A DNA stretch of 7,421 bases from Planctomycetota bacterium (GTDB lineage: Bacteria > Planctomycetota > Phycisphaerae > Sedimentisphaerales > Anaerobacaceae): the NCBI GenBank assembly GCA_026386835.1, contig JAPLMV010000306.1, positions 1-7,421 on the forward strand, in the 5' to 3' direction. The translations under genes and the position numbers were made by a program. The stretch's first letter is position 1; every line of letters begins with the position of its first letter. The notes under the pieces are model-generated. The model saw only the letters and a list, made by a program, of their open reading frames with translations. It was not told where the DNA came from and did no database searches. Below are positions 1 to 6,572 of this stretch, piece after piece.

Positions 1-90
1 CAGGCCGTCGGCATAGGCGCTTGTTTAATCGGCCAAACGCTCTGCGAGAACCCTGACATAGAGAAAAAATTCAAAGAGTTGTTTGGCTAA
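1..90 (+). CDS. C-terminal end of a probable indole-3-glycerol-phosphate synthase (partial)
   Basis: An open frame enters at the left edge and stops with TAA at 88-90, leaving 29 residues. They contain GACLIGQTLCENPDIEKKF and end in KELFG. The pattern of a small-residue run, then LIG-x-T/S-L, then a short acidic helix ending in LFG/LLG matches the last strand and helix of the TrpC (alpha/beta)8 barrel, where the Gly residues help hold the substrate phosphate. TrpC closes the indole ring in tryptophan synthesis. The fragment is too short to exclude another phosphate-binding TIM barrel, so no symbol is given. The next gene starts 22 bases downstream on the same strand, so the two may be co-transcribed. 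Confidence 0.45.
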   Translation, partial: QAVGIGACLIGQTLCENPDIEKKFKELFG

Positions 91-112
91 TGACCTATAG
101 AAGGATGCTCCT

Positions 113-1255
113 ATGGAAACAAAACAGGATTTACAAGCTGCTAATAAAAGCAAGTTATATCGCGGCGAGGTTGTATATGTTTACGTCTTCGATTTGGCGT
201 ACGATATGAAAGGCATGCCGACAGAAACTCTGCTTTCCCTGCCGATACAGGATTATTCCGCCGGCCAGAGCAAACGCAGCCCGAAAAACGCTTTCTTCTA
301 TCGCCCGAGAATGATTGTGCTGCCGGGCGAAACTAAGCATGGGCCGCACAGCGAAATCAAAATACGAAAAAGCGTCAAGCTGTTCAGCGTCGGGGCAATC
401 AGTATCAAAGTTTGTGTGCCGTTCGAAGTTGAAAGTCTCCAGGAGCTTGTATCCTACCACGACACAAGCTTCGCTGCCGGCAGCCGCCTTGAGGACGAGG
501 TGTACAAACTGGCTGAAGATATCCTGCGGGAATTGACACCTTACTGCATTCGGCCGGTCGCAAATCTTACTCAGGATGAGGCTTATACGATTTTTTGTAT
601 ATATGAATTGCCGCACAGCGCTGACGGCGAAAATATCTGTGCCGATGACTGGCTGACGACTAATCGCCGGGAAGTTGCGGGCTTACTGACGGAAGAACAG
701 GATTCCGCGCAATTGTCCGAACAGGAAGTTGAAGAATCGACCGAGCAGTATCTTAGCTACTACAACAGCGACCTGGTGGTCGTTGACTGGGATGCGGCGC
801 TGGTGGTCGGCAAAGAGGAAAATCTCGATGATGTTCTGCATACTATGGAAATGGCAAATGTGCAGTTAGCCGAGCTGGAAGTTTACGACCATATACTGGA
901 TGAATCGCTGGAGATGGCTTATCGTGATGTGGCGCGAGGCAAAATGCTGACACGGCGAAATATCCGCCGAAACCTGCGGGAAATTAACGTTGACCTTGCC
1001 AGATTAAGCGATGAGCTGCTCAACATCACAAAATTCTTCGGCGACTGGTATCTGGCGAAAATTTTTGAGAATCTGGCCGGCAGATTTCACCTCGGTGACT
1101 GGCACGGCAGCATTGATGAAAAACTCAAAACACTCGGCGACCTATATCAGATTCTTCAGCAGGATAGAGTCAATCTCTGGATGATGATACTGGAGGTTAC
1201 AATCGTGCTGCTGTTTATTATCGACGTGATTATACTGTTGATGCCGGTAAAATAA
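113..1255 (+). CDS. Tail-anchored membrane protein resembling the Rmd1/YagE (DUF155) family
   Basis: A 380-residue protein. The ATG at 113 is preceded by AGAAGGA at 99-105 with a 7-base gap, a good ribosome binding site. The N-terminal half (about 1-165) is soluble and mixed alpha/beta. Residues 193-212 are very acidic and probably a linker. A hydrophobic strand LVVVDWDAALVV lies at 221-232, a long charged, probably coiled-coil region at 234-350, and one membrane segment at 355-377 right at the end, with only PVK after it. There is no signal peptide, so the bulk should face the cytoplasm. This order (soluble domain, VVVDWD-like strand, helical hairpin with a DELLNITKFF-type stretch, then a WMMILE-like membrane anchor) resembles DUF155 proteins such as human RMND1 and yeast Rmd1. 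That link rests on recalled layout, not an alignment. The molecular function is unknown. A stand-alone conserved hypothetical remains possible. Confidence 0.85.
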   Translation: METKQDLQAANKSKLYRGEVVYVYVFDLAYDMKGMPTETLLSLPIQDYSAGQSKRSPKNAFFYRPRMIVLPGETKHGPHSEIKIRKSVKLFSVGAISIKVCVPFEVESLQELVSYHDTSFAAGSRLEDEVYKLAEDILRELTPYCIRPVANLTQDEAYTIFCIYELPHSADGENICADDWLTTNRREVAGLLTEEQDSAQLSEQEVEESTEQYLSYYNSDLVVVDWDAALVVGKEENLDDVLHTMEMANVQLAELEVYDHILDESLEMAYRDVARGKMLTRRNIRRNLREINVDLARLSDELLNITKFFGDWYLAKIFENLAGRFHLGDWHGSIDEKLKTLGDLYQILQQDRVNLWMMILEVTIVLLFIIDVIILLMPVK

Positions 1256-1288
1256 ATTTTCAACGGATGGATAAGAATTGCAGATACA

Positions 1289-1305
1289 CGGCAGTCGAAC
1301 TGCCG
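1289..1305. terminator. Hairpin between convergent genes, possible bidirectional terminator
   Basis: A perfect 7-bp inverted repeat, CGGCAGT and ACTGCCG, flanks a 3-base loop CGA. It sits in the 54-base gap between the stop of the plus-strand membrane-protein gene (1255) and the stop of glnS (1310). The place is right for a shared terminator. Neither side has a clear run of T, so it is not a standard intrinsic terminator and may instead only protect 3' ends. Confidence 0.4.
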
Positions 1306-1309
1306 GCGG

Positions 1310-3025
1310 TCAGTCCTTGTTTTGGGATTTTTGAATTTTAGCCCAAGTATCGACGAGCGATGCGGTGCGGTTAAAAACAAGTTTCCCGTCGCGGCTGTCA
1401 GCGTCGAGACAGAAATAGCCCAGCCGTTCAAACTGGTATCGGCCCAGGGGCGATGCCTTTGCCAGCGTCGGCTCTACACGGCAATCTGTTAATAACTGCT
1501 GCGAGTTGGGATTTAAGTTTGCCTTGAAGTCGGCGCCTTCGGGGACATCGTCGGGGTTTTCCTTTGTGAATAAATGGTCATACAGCCGCACCTGTGTGGG
1601 CAGGGAATGCGCCGCTGATACCCAGTGCAGGGTTGCCTTGACCTTTCTGCCGTCAGGGGCATCGCCGCCGCGTGTGGCAGGGTCATAAGTACAGTGCAAT
1701 TCGACAACCTTTCCGCTTGAATCCTTGACTACACTTGTGCAGGTTATAAAATACGCGTACCGCAGGCGAACTTCTCGGCCTGGGGCCAGACGGAAAAATT
1801 TCTTCGGCGGAACTTCCATAAAATCTTCCTGCTCGATATACAGCTCTTTCGAGAAAGGAACTTTGCGGGTGCCTGCTGATGGGTCTTCAGGATTATTTAC
1901 TGCATCCATCTGTTCGACCTGACCGTCGGGGTAATTGTCGATAATGACTTTCAGCGGCCTTAGTATCGCCATAACGCGAGGCGAGGTTTTATTTAAATCT
2001 TCTCTGACGCAGTGTTCGAGCAATGCGAAGTCAATGGTGCTGTTGAATTTGTTGATGCCGATTATTTTGCAGAAGTTTCGGATAGAAGCCGGCGAATAGC
2101 CGCGGCGTCTCATACCGGAGATTGTGGGCATTCTCGGGTCGTCCCAGCCGTCGACAAGGCCGTCCTGCACGAGCTTGAGAAGTTTTCGTTTGCTCATTAC
2201 GGTATATGTCAGGTTCAGGCGGGCAAACTCAATCTGCTGCGGATGATAAACGCCGAGCTGGTCGAGAAACCAGTCGTACAGCGGACGATGATTTTCAAAT
2301 TCGAGCGTGCAAATCGAATGCGTAATTCCTTCGACGGAATCTTCAATGCCGTGTGCCCAGTCGTACATCGGATAAATGCACCAGTTATCGCCTGTTCGGT
2401 GATGCGATGCGTGCAGGATGCGGTACATAACAGGGTCGCGCATATTAAAATTGGGATGTGCCATATCGACTTTTGCCCGCAGTGTCCGTGAGCCGTCGGG
2501 AAATTCGCCTTTTCGCATGCGGGTAAACAAATCGAGATTTTCTTCGATGCTTCTGTTGCGCCAGGGGCTGTCTTTTCCCGGCATGGAAAGCGTACCACGA
2601 TATTCTCTTGTCTGCTCCGCCGTCAGGTCGCAGACATAGGCCCTGCCTGCCTTGACAAGCTGGACAGCGTATTCGTACATCTTCTCAAAATAGTCCGATG
2701 CGAAGAAAAGGCGGTCTTCCCAGTCCCAGCCGAGCCAACGAACGTCTTCTTCGATTGAGTTGACGTATTCCTGTTCCTCTTTTTCCGGGTTGGTGTCGTC
2801 GAATCGCAGATTGCATTTGCCGCCGAATTCAGCGGCAATGCCGAAGTTCAGGCAAATGCTTTTTGCATGTCCGATATGCAGATAACCGTTTGGCTCAGGC
2901 GGAAACCGCGTGTGAACACGACCGTTCCATTTATTGGTATTGAGGTCGTCAACCACTATCTGACGAATAAAATCGGATTTAGCGGTTTGGTTGCTGTTGT
3001 CCTGTTCATTGTCTGGCATATTCAC
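1310..3025 (-). CDS. glnS: Glutaminyl-tRNA synthetase (GlnRS)
   Basis: Charges tRNA-Gln with glutamine in the cytoplasm. The 571 residues fit the family (E. coli has 554). The class I signature FPPEPNGYLHIGHAK is at 41-55 with HIGH at 50-53. RFDDTNP at 74-80 carries the Asp that contacts glutamine and the tRNA end. YPMYDWAH and EGITHSICTLEF at about 218-243 keep Tyr221 and Cys239, the counterparts of E. coli Tyr211 and Cys229. The KMSKS motif appears as VMSKR at 276-280, typical of GlnRS rather than GluRS. The C-terminal half is the beta-barrel anticodon-binding region. The start is GTG at 3025: AAAGG at 3035-3039 is 9 bases from it, while the in-frame ATG at 3019 would be 15 bases away. It lies 77 bases after coaB on the same strand and is probably the last gene of the operon, with a possible promoter of its own. 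Confidence 0.97.
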   Translation of the reverse strand: MNMPDNEQDNSNQTAKSDFIRQIVVDDLNTNKWNGRVHTRFPPEPNGYLHIGHAKSICLNFGIAAEFGGKCNLRFDDTNPEKEEQEYVNSIEEDVRWLGWDWEDRLFFASDYFEKMYEYAVQLVKAGRAYVCDLTAEQTREYRGTLSMPGKDSPWRNRSIEENLDLFTRMRKGEFPDGSRTLRAKVDMAHPNFNMRDPVMYRILHASHHRTGDNWCIYPMYDWAHGIEDSVEGITHSICTLEFENHRPLYDWFLDQLGVYHPQQIEFARLNLTYTVMSKRKLLKLVQDGLVDGWDDPRMPTISGMRRRGYSPASIRNFCKIIGINKFNSTIDFALLEHCVREDLNKTSPRVMAILRPLKVIIDNYPDGQVEQMDAVNNPEDPSAGTRKVPFSKELYIEQEDFMEVPPKKFFRLAPGREVRLRYAYFITCTSVVKDSSGKVVELHCTYDPATRGGDAPDGRKVKATLHWVSAAHSLPTQVRLYDHLFTKENPDDVPEGADFKANLNPNSQQLLTDCRVEPTLAKASPLGRYQFERLGYFCLDADSRDGKLVFNRTASLVDTWAKIQKSQNKD

Positions 3026-3058
3026 GGTTTTTTACCTTTAAATAGTAAAGAAGACAAA

Positions 3059-3090
3059 TTTATATACACAAAAAAAATATTTTAGCACAA
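3059..3090 (-). promoter_or_regulatory. Possible weak promoter for glnS
   Basis: The 77-base gap between coaB and glnS is very A/T-rich. Read on the minus strand it has TTGTGC (3085-3090) and TATATA (3061-3066) 18 bases apart, followed by AAA. Both boxes match the sigma-70 consensus only partly, and an A/T-rich spacer gives such matches by chance. No terminator hairpin is seen after coaB, so read-through from upstream is equally likely. Confidence 0.22.
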
Positions 3091-3102
3091 ATTAGATTTT
3101 GG

Positions 3103-3741
3103 TTACAGCGATAATTTTTCAATCCGGCGGATGATTTTTTTGGCGGTTTTGATTTTGCTCGCATTTTCAAATTTCACCCAGCCGCAACACGCCGTTTTGA
3201 GTTGAACGCCTGACTTATCGGCTCCGATGGCAGCCGGAGAGTTGGCGATTATCATATCAAGCTTCTTTGCCTTTAATTTCTTTTCGGCATTTGCCCGAAG
3301 ATTTTTATCCTCAAGAGCAAAGCCCACCACAATTTTTGATTTTTGATTTTTGATTTTTGATTTTCTTTGCCCTGCCCATTTGAGTATGTCCGCAGTCGGT
3401 TTTAATTTTATCGTAAGTGTTTTAGCCGTCTTTTTGACCTTGGTTTTTGAAGGCTTTACCGGCGTATAGTCCGAGACCGCGGCAGCCATAATCAGGCAAT
3501 CACAGGCAGGGAAGTTTTTTCGCACGGCTTGGAACATCTCTGCTGCGGATACGACTTTGACGGCCTTTGCGCCCCTTGGTATCTGCTGAGAGGCTGGTGC
3601 GGTTACAAGCGTTACCTTGTGGCCTGCCCTGGTTGCCGCCTGCGCAAGTGCATAGCCCATTCTCCCGCTGCTCGCATTTGTAATGAATCGAACAGGGTCA
3701 ATATATTCCCTTGTCCCGCCTGCTGTGATTAAAAAACGCAT
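3103..3741 (-). CDS. coaB: Phosphopantothenate-cysteine ligase, stand-alone (CoaB)
   Basis: Joins 4'-phosphopantothenate to cysteine using a nucleotide triphosphate (CTP in most bacteria), the second step of coenzyme A synthesis from pantothenate. The 212 residues match the CoaB half of the usual fused CoaBC. ITAGGTREYIDPVRFITN at 5-22 is the nucleotide-binding start, with Arg18 and Asn22 equivalent to E. coli Arg206 and Asn210. SSGRMGYALA follows at 24-33. AAAVSDYTP at 86-94 and IKLKPTADIL at 111-120 carry the active-site Ala and Lys (Lys114). VVGFALE at 138-144 and DMIIAN at 162-167 complete the core. The ATG at 3741 sits just before the conserved strand, so the start is natural, although only a weak AAGAAAA precedes it. 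Residues 127-137 (KSKIKNQKSKI) are encoded by a 7-bp tandem repeat and look like a small lysine-rich surface insertion. coaC lies 38 bases upstream in another frame. Confidence 0.95.
   Translation of the reverse strand: MRFLITAGGTREYIDPVRFITNASSGRMGYALAQAATRAGHKVTLVTAPASQQIPRGAKAVKVVSAAEMFQAVRKNFPACDCLIMAAAVSDYTPVKPSKTKVKKTAKTLTIKLKPTADILKWAGQRKSKIKNQKSKIVVGFALEDKNLRANAEKKLKAKKLDMIIANSPAAIGADKSGVQLKTACCGWVKFENASKIKTAKKIIRRIEKLSL
3333..3364. repeat. 7-bp tandem repeat inside coaB
   Basis: Four full copies of TTTTTGA (plus strand) at 3333-3360 plus a partial fifth, TTTT, at 3361-3364. On the coding strand the unit is TCAAAAA. Three units make 21 bases, which gives the seven-residue amino-acid periodicity KSKIKNQ-KSKI. 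The unit length is not a multiple of three, so gaining or losing one copy would shift the frame about 75 codons before the stop. Confidence 0.95.
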
Positions 3742-3779
3742 TTCGTTTTCTTATTTGCCAATCTGCACGAAGTGATTTT

Positions 3780-4361
3780 TTACTTTTTACTTTTGCCTTT
3801 GGATGCAATTGCAGAAATCACATCCAAAATGTCCTGCGGTTCTGCCATTCTGCCGATGGCGTCTTTGCCGCAGGCGAGCCGGCCTTTTTCAGGCCCTATC
3901 AGCTCAAAGCCCATTTTCCTGATATGCCCGACATTTTTCTGCACTGCCGGATTTTCCCACATATTGTTGTTCATCGCCGGCGCAAAAAGTGTCGGCTTTT
4001 TCCAGCAGACACAAAGCACAGTGCTCAGCAAATCATCGCATATTCCGTTTGCGGCCTTGCCTATAATATCTGCGGTCGCCGGTACTACTGCAACAATATC
4101 GGCCCAGTCAACCAGACTGACATGGCCGATTTTGTATTCCTCGCAGCCGTTCCACAAGCTGGTATAAACTTCCTGGCTGGTAACAGCTTCGAAGCTCTTT
4201 GGCCCAACGAGCTGACAGGCGCTTTCGGTCATTATCGTTTTTACGCACGCCCCTGCAGCGGTCAGTTTGCTTGCCAAATCCACCGCTTTATAAGCGGCTA
4301 TTCCGCCGCTTACGCCGAGCAGGATATTAAAACCATCAAAATTTTTTATTTTACTGGTCAT
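3780..4361 (-). CDS. coaC: Phosphopantothenoylcysteine decarboxylase, stand-alone (CoaC)
   Basis: An FMN-dependent enzyme of the HFCD flavoprotein family. It decarboxylates phosphopantothenoylcysteine to 4'-phosphopantetheine, the step after CoaB. Over 193 residues it shows the flavin-binding GVSGGIAAYK at 16-25, catalytic His80 in GHVSL (E. coli His75), VVPATADIIGKAANG at 92-106, the PAMNNNMW motif at 128-135 with Asn131 (E. coli Asn125), and the substrate-clamp Cys164 in GRLACG (E. coli Cys158), then GRMAEP at 170-175. It ends at KSKK, where the linker to CoaB would begin in fused enzymes. The ATG at 4361 has a strong AAAGGGG at 4368-4374 with 6 bases spacing, in the 14-base gap after rpoZ. 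Confidence 0.95.
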   Translation of the reverse strand: MTSKIKNFDGFNILLGVSGGIAAYKAVDLASKLTAAGACVKTIMTESACQLVGPKSFEAVTSQEVYTSLWNGCEEYKIGHVSLVDWADIVAVVPATADIIGKAANGICDDLLSTVLCVCWKKPTLFAPAMNNNMWENPAVQKNVGHIRKMGFELIGPEKGRLACGKDAIGRMAEPQDILDVISAIASKGKSKK

Positions 4362-4375
4362 TATTAGCCCCTTTA

Positions 4376-4600
4376 TTAGAAGGCCGGTTTATTTGTTCCG
4401 CCTGCTTCAAAGTCGGGCGCGACTTTGTCGGTCATAATTTCCTCTATTACGATTTCAAGCTGGCTCTTACCTTCCGGATTAGCTATCAAAGGCCTTGCCC
4501 CCTGCATCAACTCTTTGAGCCGCTTCTGCACCAGCACCGTCAGTTTGAATTTTCCGCCGACCTTCTCCGCTAATTCCGTGCTTCTTAATAATTCTATCAT
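4376..4600 (-). CDS. rpoZ: DNA-directed RNA polymerase omega subunit
   Basis: Small polymerase subunit that wraps the C-terminal end of beta-prime and helps core assembly; related to eukaryotic Rpb6. The 74 residues have the family core: STELAEKVGGKFKLTVLVQK at 7-26, KRLKELMQGARPLI at 26-39, then an acidic helix LEIVIEEIMTDKV at 48-60. The ATG at 4600 overlaps the TGA of gmk as ATGA, and GGAG at 4608-4611 sits 7 bases upstream inside gmk, so translation is probably coupled to gmk. The position between gmk and coaBC is the usual one. The C-terminal tail after residue 60 is not conserved. Confidence 0.92.
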   Translation of the reverse strand: MIELLRSTELAEKVGGKFKLTVLVQKRLKELMQGARPLIANPEGKSQLEIVIEEIMTDKVAPDFEAGGTNKPAF

Positions 4601-5205
4601 TTTTTATCTCCGTTTGCCTTTCTGATAATTTCCATTACTTCGTTTATTGCCTGTTCCAAATCATCATTCACTATTTTATATTCATATAAATTGCCGGCTG
4701 CTTCTATCTCAGCGTTTGCCTTGGCAAGTCTTTTTTGAACGACATCGGCGGCGTCCCTGCCTCTGCCCGTTATACGTTCGACAAGCGCTTTTGTTGTCGG
4801 CGGCATTATAAAAATCATCACCGCATCGGGACATTTTGCCTTTACCTGCCTGCCGCCCTGAACGTCTATTTCAAGTATAACCGTTTTACCCGCTGCTGTC
4901 GCCTCATCGACCTTGTCTTTCGGGGTACCATAAAAATTCCCGAAGACCTCGGCGTATTCAAGAAGCGAACATTCCTTTATCCGTTTTTCAAACTGCTCTC
5001 TTGGCAAAAAATAATAGTCTTTTCCATCAACTTCCGTTTTTGCTTTTGGCCGGGTCGTCGCTGAGATACTCAGACAAACATCATTAAGCCGCCGCACAAG
5101 CTGTTTGCAAATCGTGCCCTTCCCGACGCCCGAAGGCCCGCTTATCACCACTAATTTGCCTTTTTTATTTTGTCCCTTTTCCAACTCAAAACCTTGTCCC
5201 CGCAC
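4597..5205 (-). CDS. gmk: Guanylate kinase
   Basis: Phosphorylates GMP to GDP with ATP. In the 202-residue reading, strand 1 and the P-loop are VVISGPSGVGKGT at 19-31. The GMP-binding region has SATTRPKAKTEVDGKDYYF at 48-66 and EYAEVFGNFYGTPK at 83-96. LEIDVQGG at 111-118 is the Walker B-like strand, and ITGRGRDAADVVQKRL at 145-160 is the lid. It ends with a four-base overlap into rpoZ. The start is uncertain. GTG at 5205 gives the longest reading but has no ribosome binding site and lies in a hairpin loop. TTG at 5184 has AAGG 7 bases upstream and would give 195 residues. GTG at 5151, behind AAAAAAGG, would leave only three or four residues before the P-loop and would cut into strand 1. TTG at 5184 is the best-supported alternative. 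Confidence 0.95.
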   Translation of the reverse strand: MRGQGFELEKGQNKKGKLVVISGPSGVGKGTICKQLVRRLNDVCLSISATTRPKAKTEVDGKDYYFLPREQFEKRIKECSLLEYAEVFGNFYGTPKDKVDEATAAGKTVILEIDVQGGRQVKAKCPDAVMIFIMPPTTKALVERITGRGRDAADVVQKRLAKANAEIEAAGNLYEYKIVNDDLEQAINEVMEIIRKANGDKK

Positions 5206-5235
5206 AGGCGAGGTTCAGCACTAAAAACTCAAAAC
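5183..5235. repeat. Short direct repeat around the yicC-gmk junction
   Basis: The decamer AACTCAAAAC occurs at 5183-5192 and again at 5226-5235, 43 bases apart, on either side of the small hairpin. The second copy touches the yicC stop codon. It is a short, A-rich element and could be chance, but it matches the style of the other spacer repeats here. Confidence 0.4.
5198..5213. promoter_or_regulatory. Small GC hairpin at the gmk 5' end
   Basis: On the minus strand CCTCGC, loop CTGT, GCGGGG forms a 6-bp stem with one G-T pair. It lies 22 bases after the yicC stop and covers the upstream GTG start candidate of gmk. No T run follows, so it is not a normal terminator. It may shape the 5' region of gmk mRNA or simply be a spacer structure. 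Confidence 0.35.
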
Positions 5236-6119
5236 TACTCCACGTTCTGCACCTGCTCTTTAATCCGGTCTATGCTGCACTTTATGCTCACTACCAGCCG
5301 CACTATCTCGACATCCGATGCCTTGCTTGCAATTGTGTTTGCTTCTCTGAGCATTTCCTGGCTTATAAAGTCCAAGCGGCGACCCGACTGCTCATCGGAC
5401 GTGCAGCTTTCGGCAAACTGCTTAAGGTGCGAATCCAGCCGAGCTATTTCCTCGGAGATGTCGGACCTGTCGGCAAAAATCGCAGCTTCCCTGGCAAGGG
5501 TATCTTCATCCAGTTTCAGCTTCGCATCGGCAAGCAGAGAATCAATTCGTTTCCTCAACTTCCTCCGGTATTCCTGCACCACAAGATCGCCGCGTCCTCT
5601 TATCTGCTCAATCTCCTTCTTTATCGACATGCAGTTATTTTCCATATCCGCTGCAAGAGCGGCGCCTTCGGCAGCCCGCATCTTTTTGAGCTTGTCTATA
5701 GCCTGTCCGGTAATACCAAGGACAAACTTTTTGACCTGCTCTGCCTTTTCCTTTTCCGGCGAAACCGGCTGAACAATTCCCGGCAGGGCAAGAAGACTGC
5801 CGATATCGACAGGGCAGTCAATGCCGGCCGACGAAGCCAGACGTTTCAATCGTTTCATATAAGCCAGCAAGGCCGTTTCATCTATGTCAAAGAGCTTATC
5901 GGCGGAAACTTTTTTGAGGTAAAGAACGCAGTCTGCCATTCCTCTGGACAAATTTTCACGAAGAAGCTTGTCAATGTCTTCCTCGAGAAACGACACCGAA
6001 TCAGGCAGCTTCAGTTTGGCCTTGAAGTACCGGTTGTTGACGGTCTTGATTTCGACCGCATAAGTTATGCCGCCCAGTTCGCCTTCAGAATCCCCATAAC
6101 CGGTCATGCTATGTATCAT
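5235..6119 (-). CDS. YicC/YloC family endoribonuclease
   Basis: A 294-residue protein of the YicC/YloC family, described as endoribonucleases acting on single-stranded RNA and taking part in RNA turnover in the cytoplasm. The N-terminal signature MIHSMTGYG is at 1-9, followed by VEIKTVNNRYFKAKLKLP at 22-39. A long charged helical region spans about 140-210. The C-terminal domain has FADRSDISEEIARLDSHLKQ at 215-234, then RRLDFISQEMLREANTIASK at 247-266, and ends in IKEQVQNVE, all typical of the family. I chose the ATG at 6119 because family proteins begin with this exact motif. An in-frame GTG at 6125 adds only two residues; GAAAG at 6130-6134 is 10 bases from the ATG and 4 from the GTG. Its place before gmk is a conserved arrangement (yloC-remA-gmk-rpoZ-coaBC in Bacillus), here without remA. 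Confidence 0.95.
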   Translation of the reverse strand: MIHSMTGYGDSEGELGGITYAVEIKTVNNRYFKAKLKLPDSVSFLEEDIDKLLRENLSRGMADCVLYLKKVSADKLFDIDETALLAYMKRLKRLASSAGIDCPVDIGSLLALPGIVQPVSPEKEKAEQVKKFVLGITGQAIDKLKKMRAAEGAALAADMENNCMSIKKEIEQIRGRGDLVVQEYRRKLRKRIDSLLADAKLKLDEDTLAREAAIFADRSDISEEIARLDSHLKQFAESCTSDEQSGRRLDFISQEMLREANTIASKASDVEIVRLVVSIKCSIDRIKEQVQNVE

Positions 6120-6175
6120 TGTCACCGCACTTTCAAAACTAAAAGCTGAAAAACATAATCCAACTCTTTTATTTT

Positions 6176-6535
6176 TTATCCGCCTGCTTTGTTTGCGTCA
6201 GCATTGCTCTGGCCGCCCAAATCAACGGGTTTCGGCTGTTCTGTCCCCTGAGGCTGCCGCTGGTTTGCAGGCTGTTGCTGCTGAGTCGGCGCAGTACCGT
6301 AATCACTGACCGACGGCTTGTAAAATTTGGCCATTATTACCGCAAGCAGCAGGAACATTCCGACCATTCCTATGGTAACCCATGTCAGGAAATCGCCTGT
6401 CTTGGAACCGAGAAGGCCGCTGGCCATGCCGCCACCAAGCACACCGCTCAGCCCCCCGCCTTTGCCCTTTTGTATCAGGACAACTAAAATCAATGCCACG
6501 CTGCAAAGCATGAAAAGAACCGTAACTAATTTCAT
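6176..6535 (-). CDS. secG: Preprotein translocase subunit SecG
   Basis: Auxiliary inner-membrane subunit of the SecYEG protein-export channel. The 119 residues contain membrane segment 1 at 2-21, the conserved loop IQKGKGGGLSGVLGGGMASG at 21-40, a LLGSKTGDFLT turn at 41-51 and membrane segment 2 at about 49-69. The tail from 75 to 119 is hydrophilic and rich in Gln, Pro and Asn, including QQQQ at 85-88, and is not conserved in the family. The frame is open further upstream to 6631, but the ATG at 6535 places membrane segment 1 at the N-terminus as usual and has AGTAGG 7 bases upstream. The extra upstream codons would overlap the end of tpiA and be encoded by a simple repeat, so they are unlikely to be translated. 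tpiA-secG is a common gene pair. Confidence 0.92.
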   Translation of the reverse strand: MKLVTVLFMLCSVALILVVLIQKGKGGGLSGVLGGGMASGLLGSKTGDFLTWVTIGMVGMFLLLAVIMAKFYKPSVSDYGTAPTQQQQPANQRQPQGTEQPKPVDLGGQSNADANKAGG

Positions 6536-6572
6536 TATAAAACCTACTGCCAGCACCGGAAAAATAATCATA

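Noticed and set aside
2012..2491. A 159-codon plus-strand open frame within glnS
   Set aside because: It is fully antisense to conserved GlnRS motifs and encodes nothing recognisable.
3026..3102. Riboswitch or T-box upstream of glnS
   Set aside because: Only 77 A/T-rich bases with no stable stem or terminator; too short for a T-box leader.
3333..3364. CRISPR-like or mobile-element repeat
   Set aside because: Seven-base units without spacers, inside a coding frame; this is a simple tandem repeat.
3742..3779. A frameshift separating coaC and coaB
   Set aside because: Both ends fall at the natural domain borders, coaB has its own ATG just before its first conserved strand, and no conserved residues are missing, so a real split is more likely.
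5170..5772. A 200-codon plus-strand open frame rich in Ser and Arg
   Set aside because: It lies antisense to yicC and the start of gmk; its Ser/Arg-rich low-complexity composition is typical of a reverse-frame shadow.
5427..6149. A 240-codon plus-strand open frame opposite yicC
   Set aside because: It lies antisense to a gene with clear family motifs, has no recognisable domain and no ribosome binding site of note; it is a shadow of yicC codon usage.
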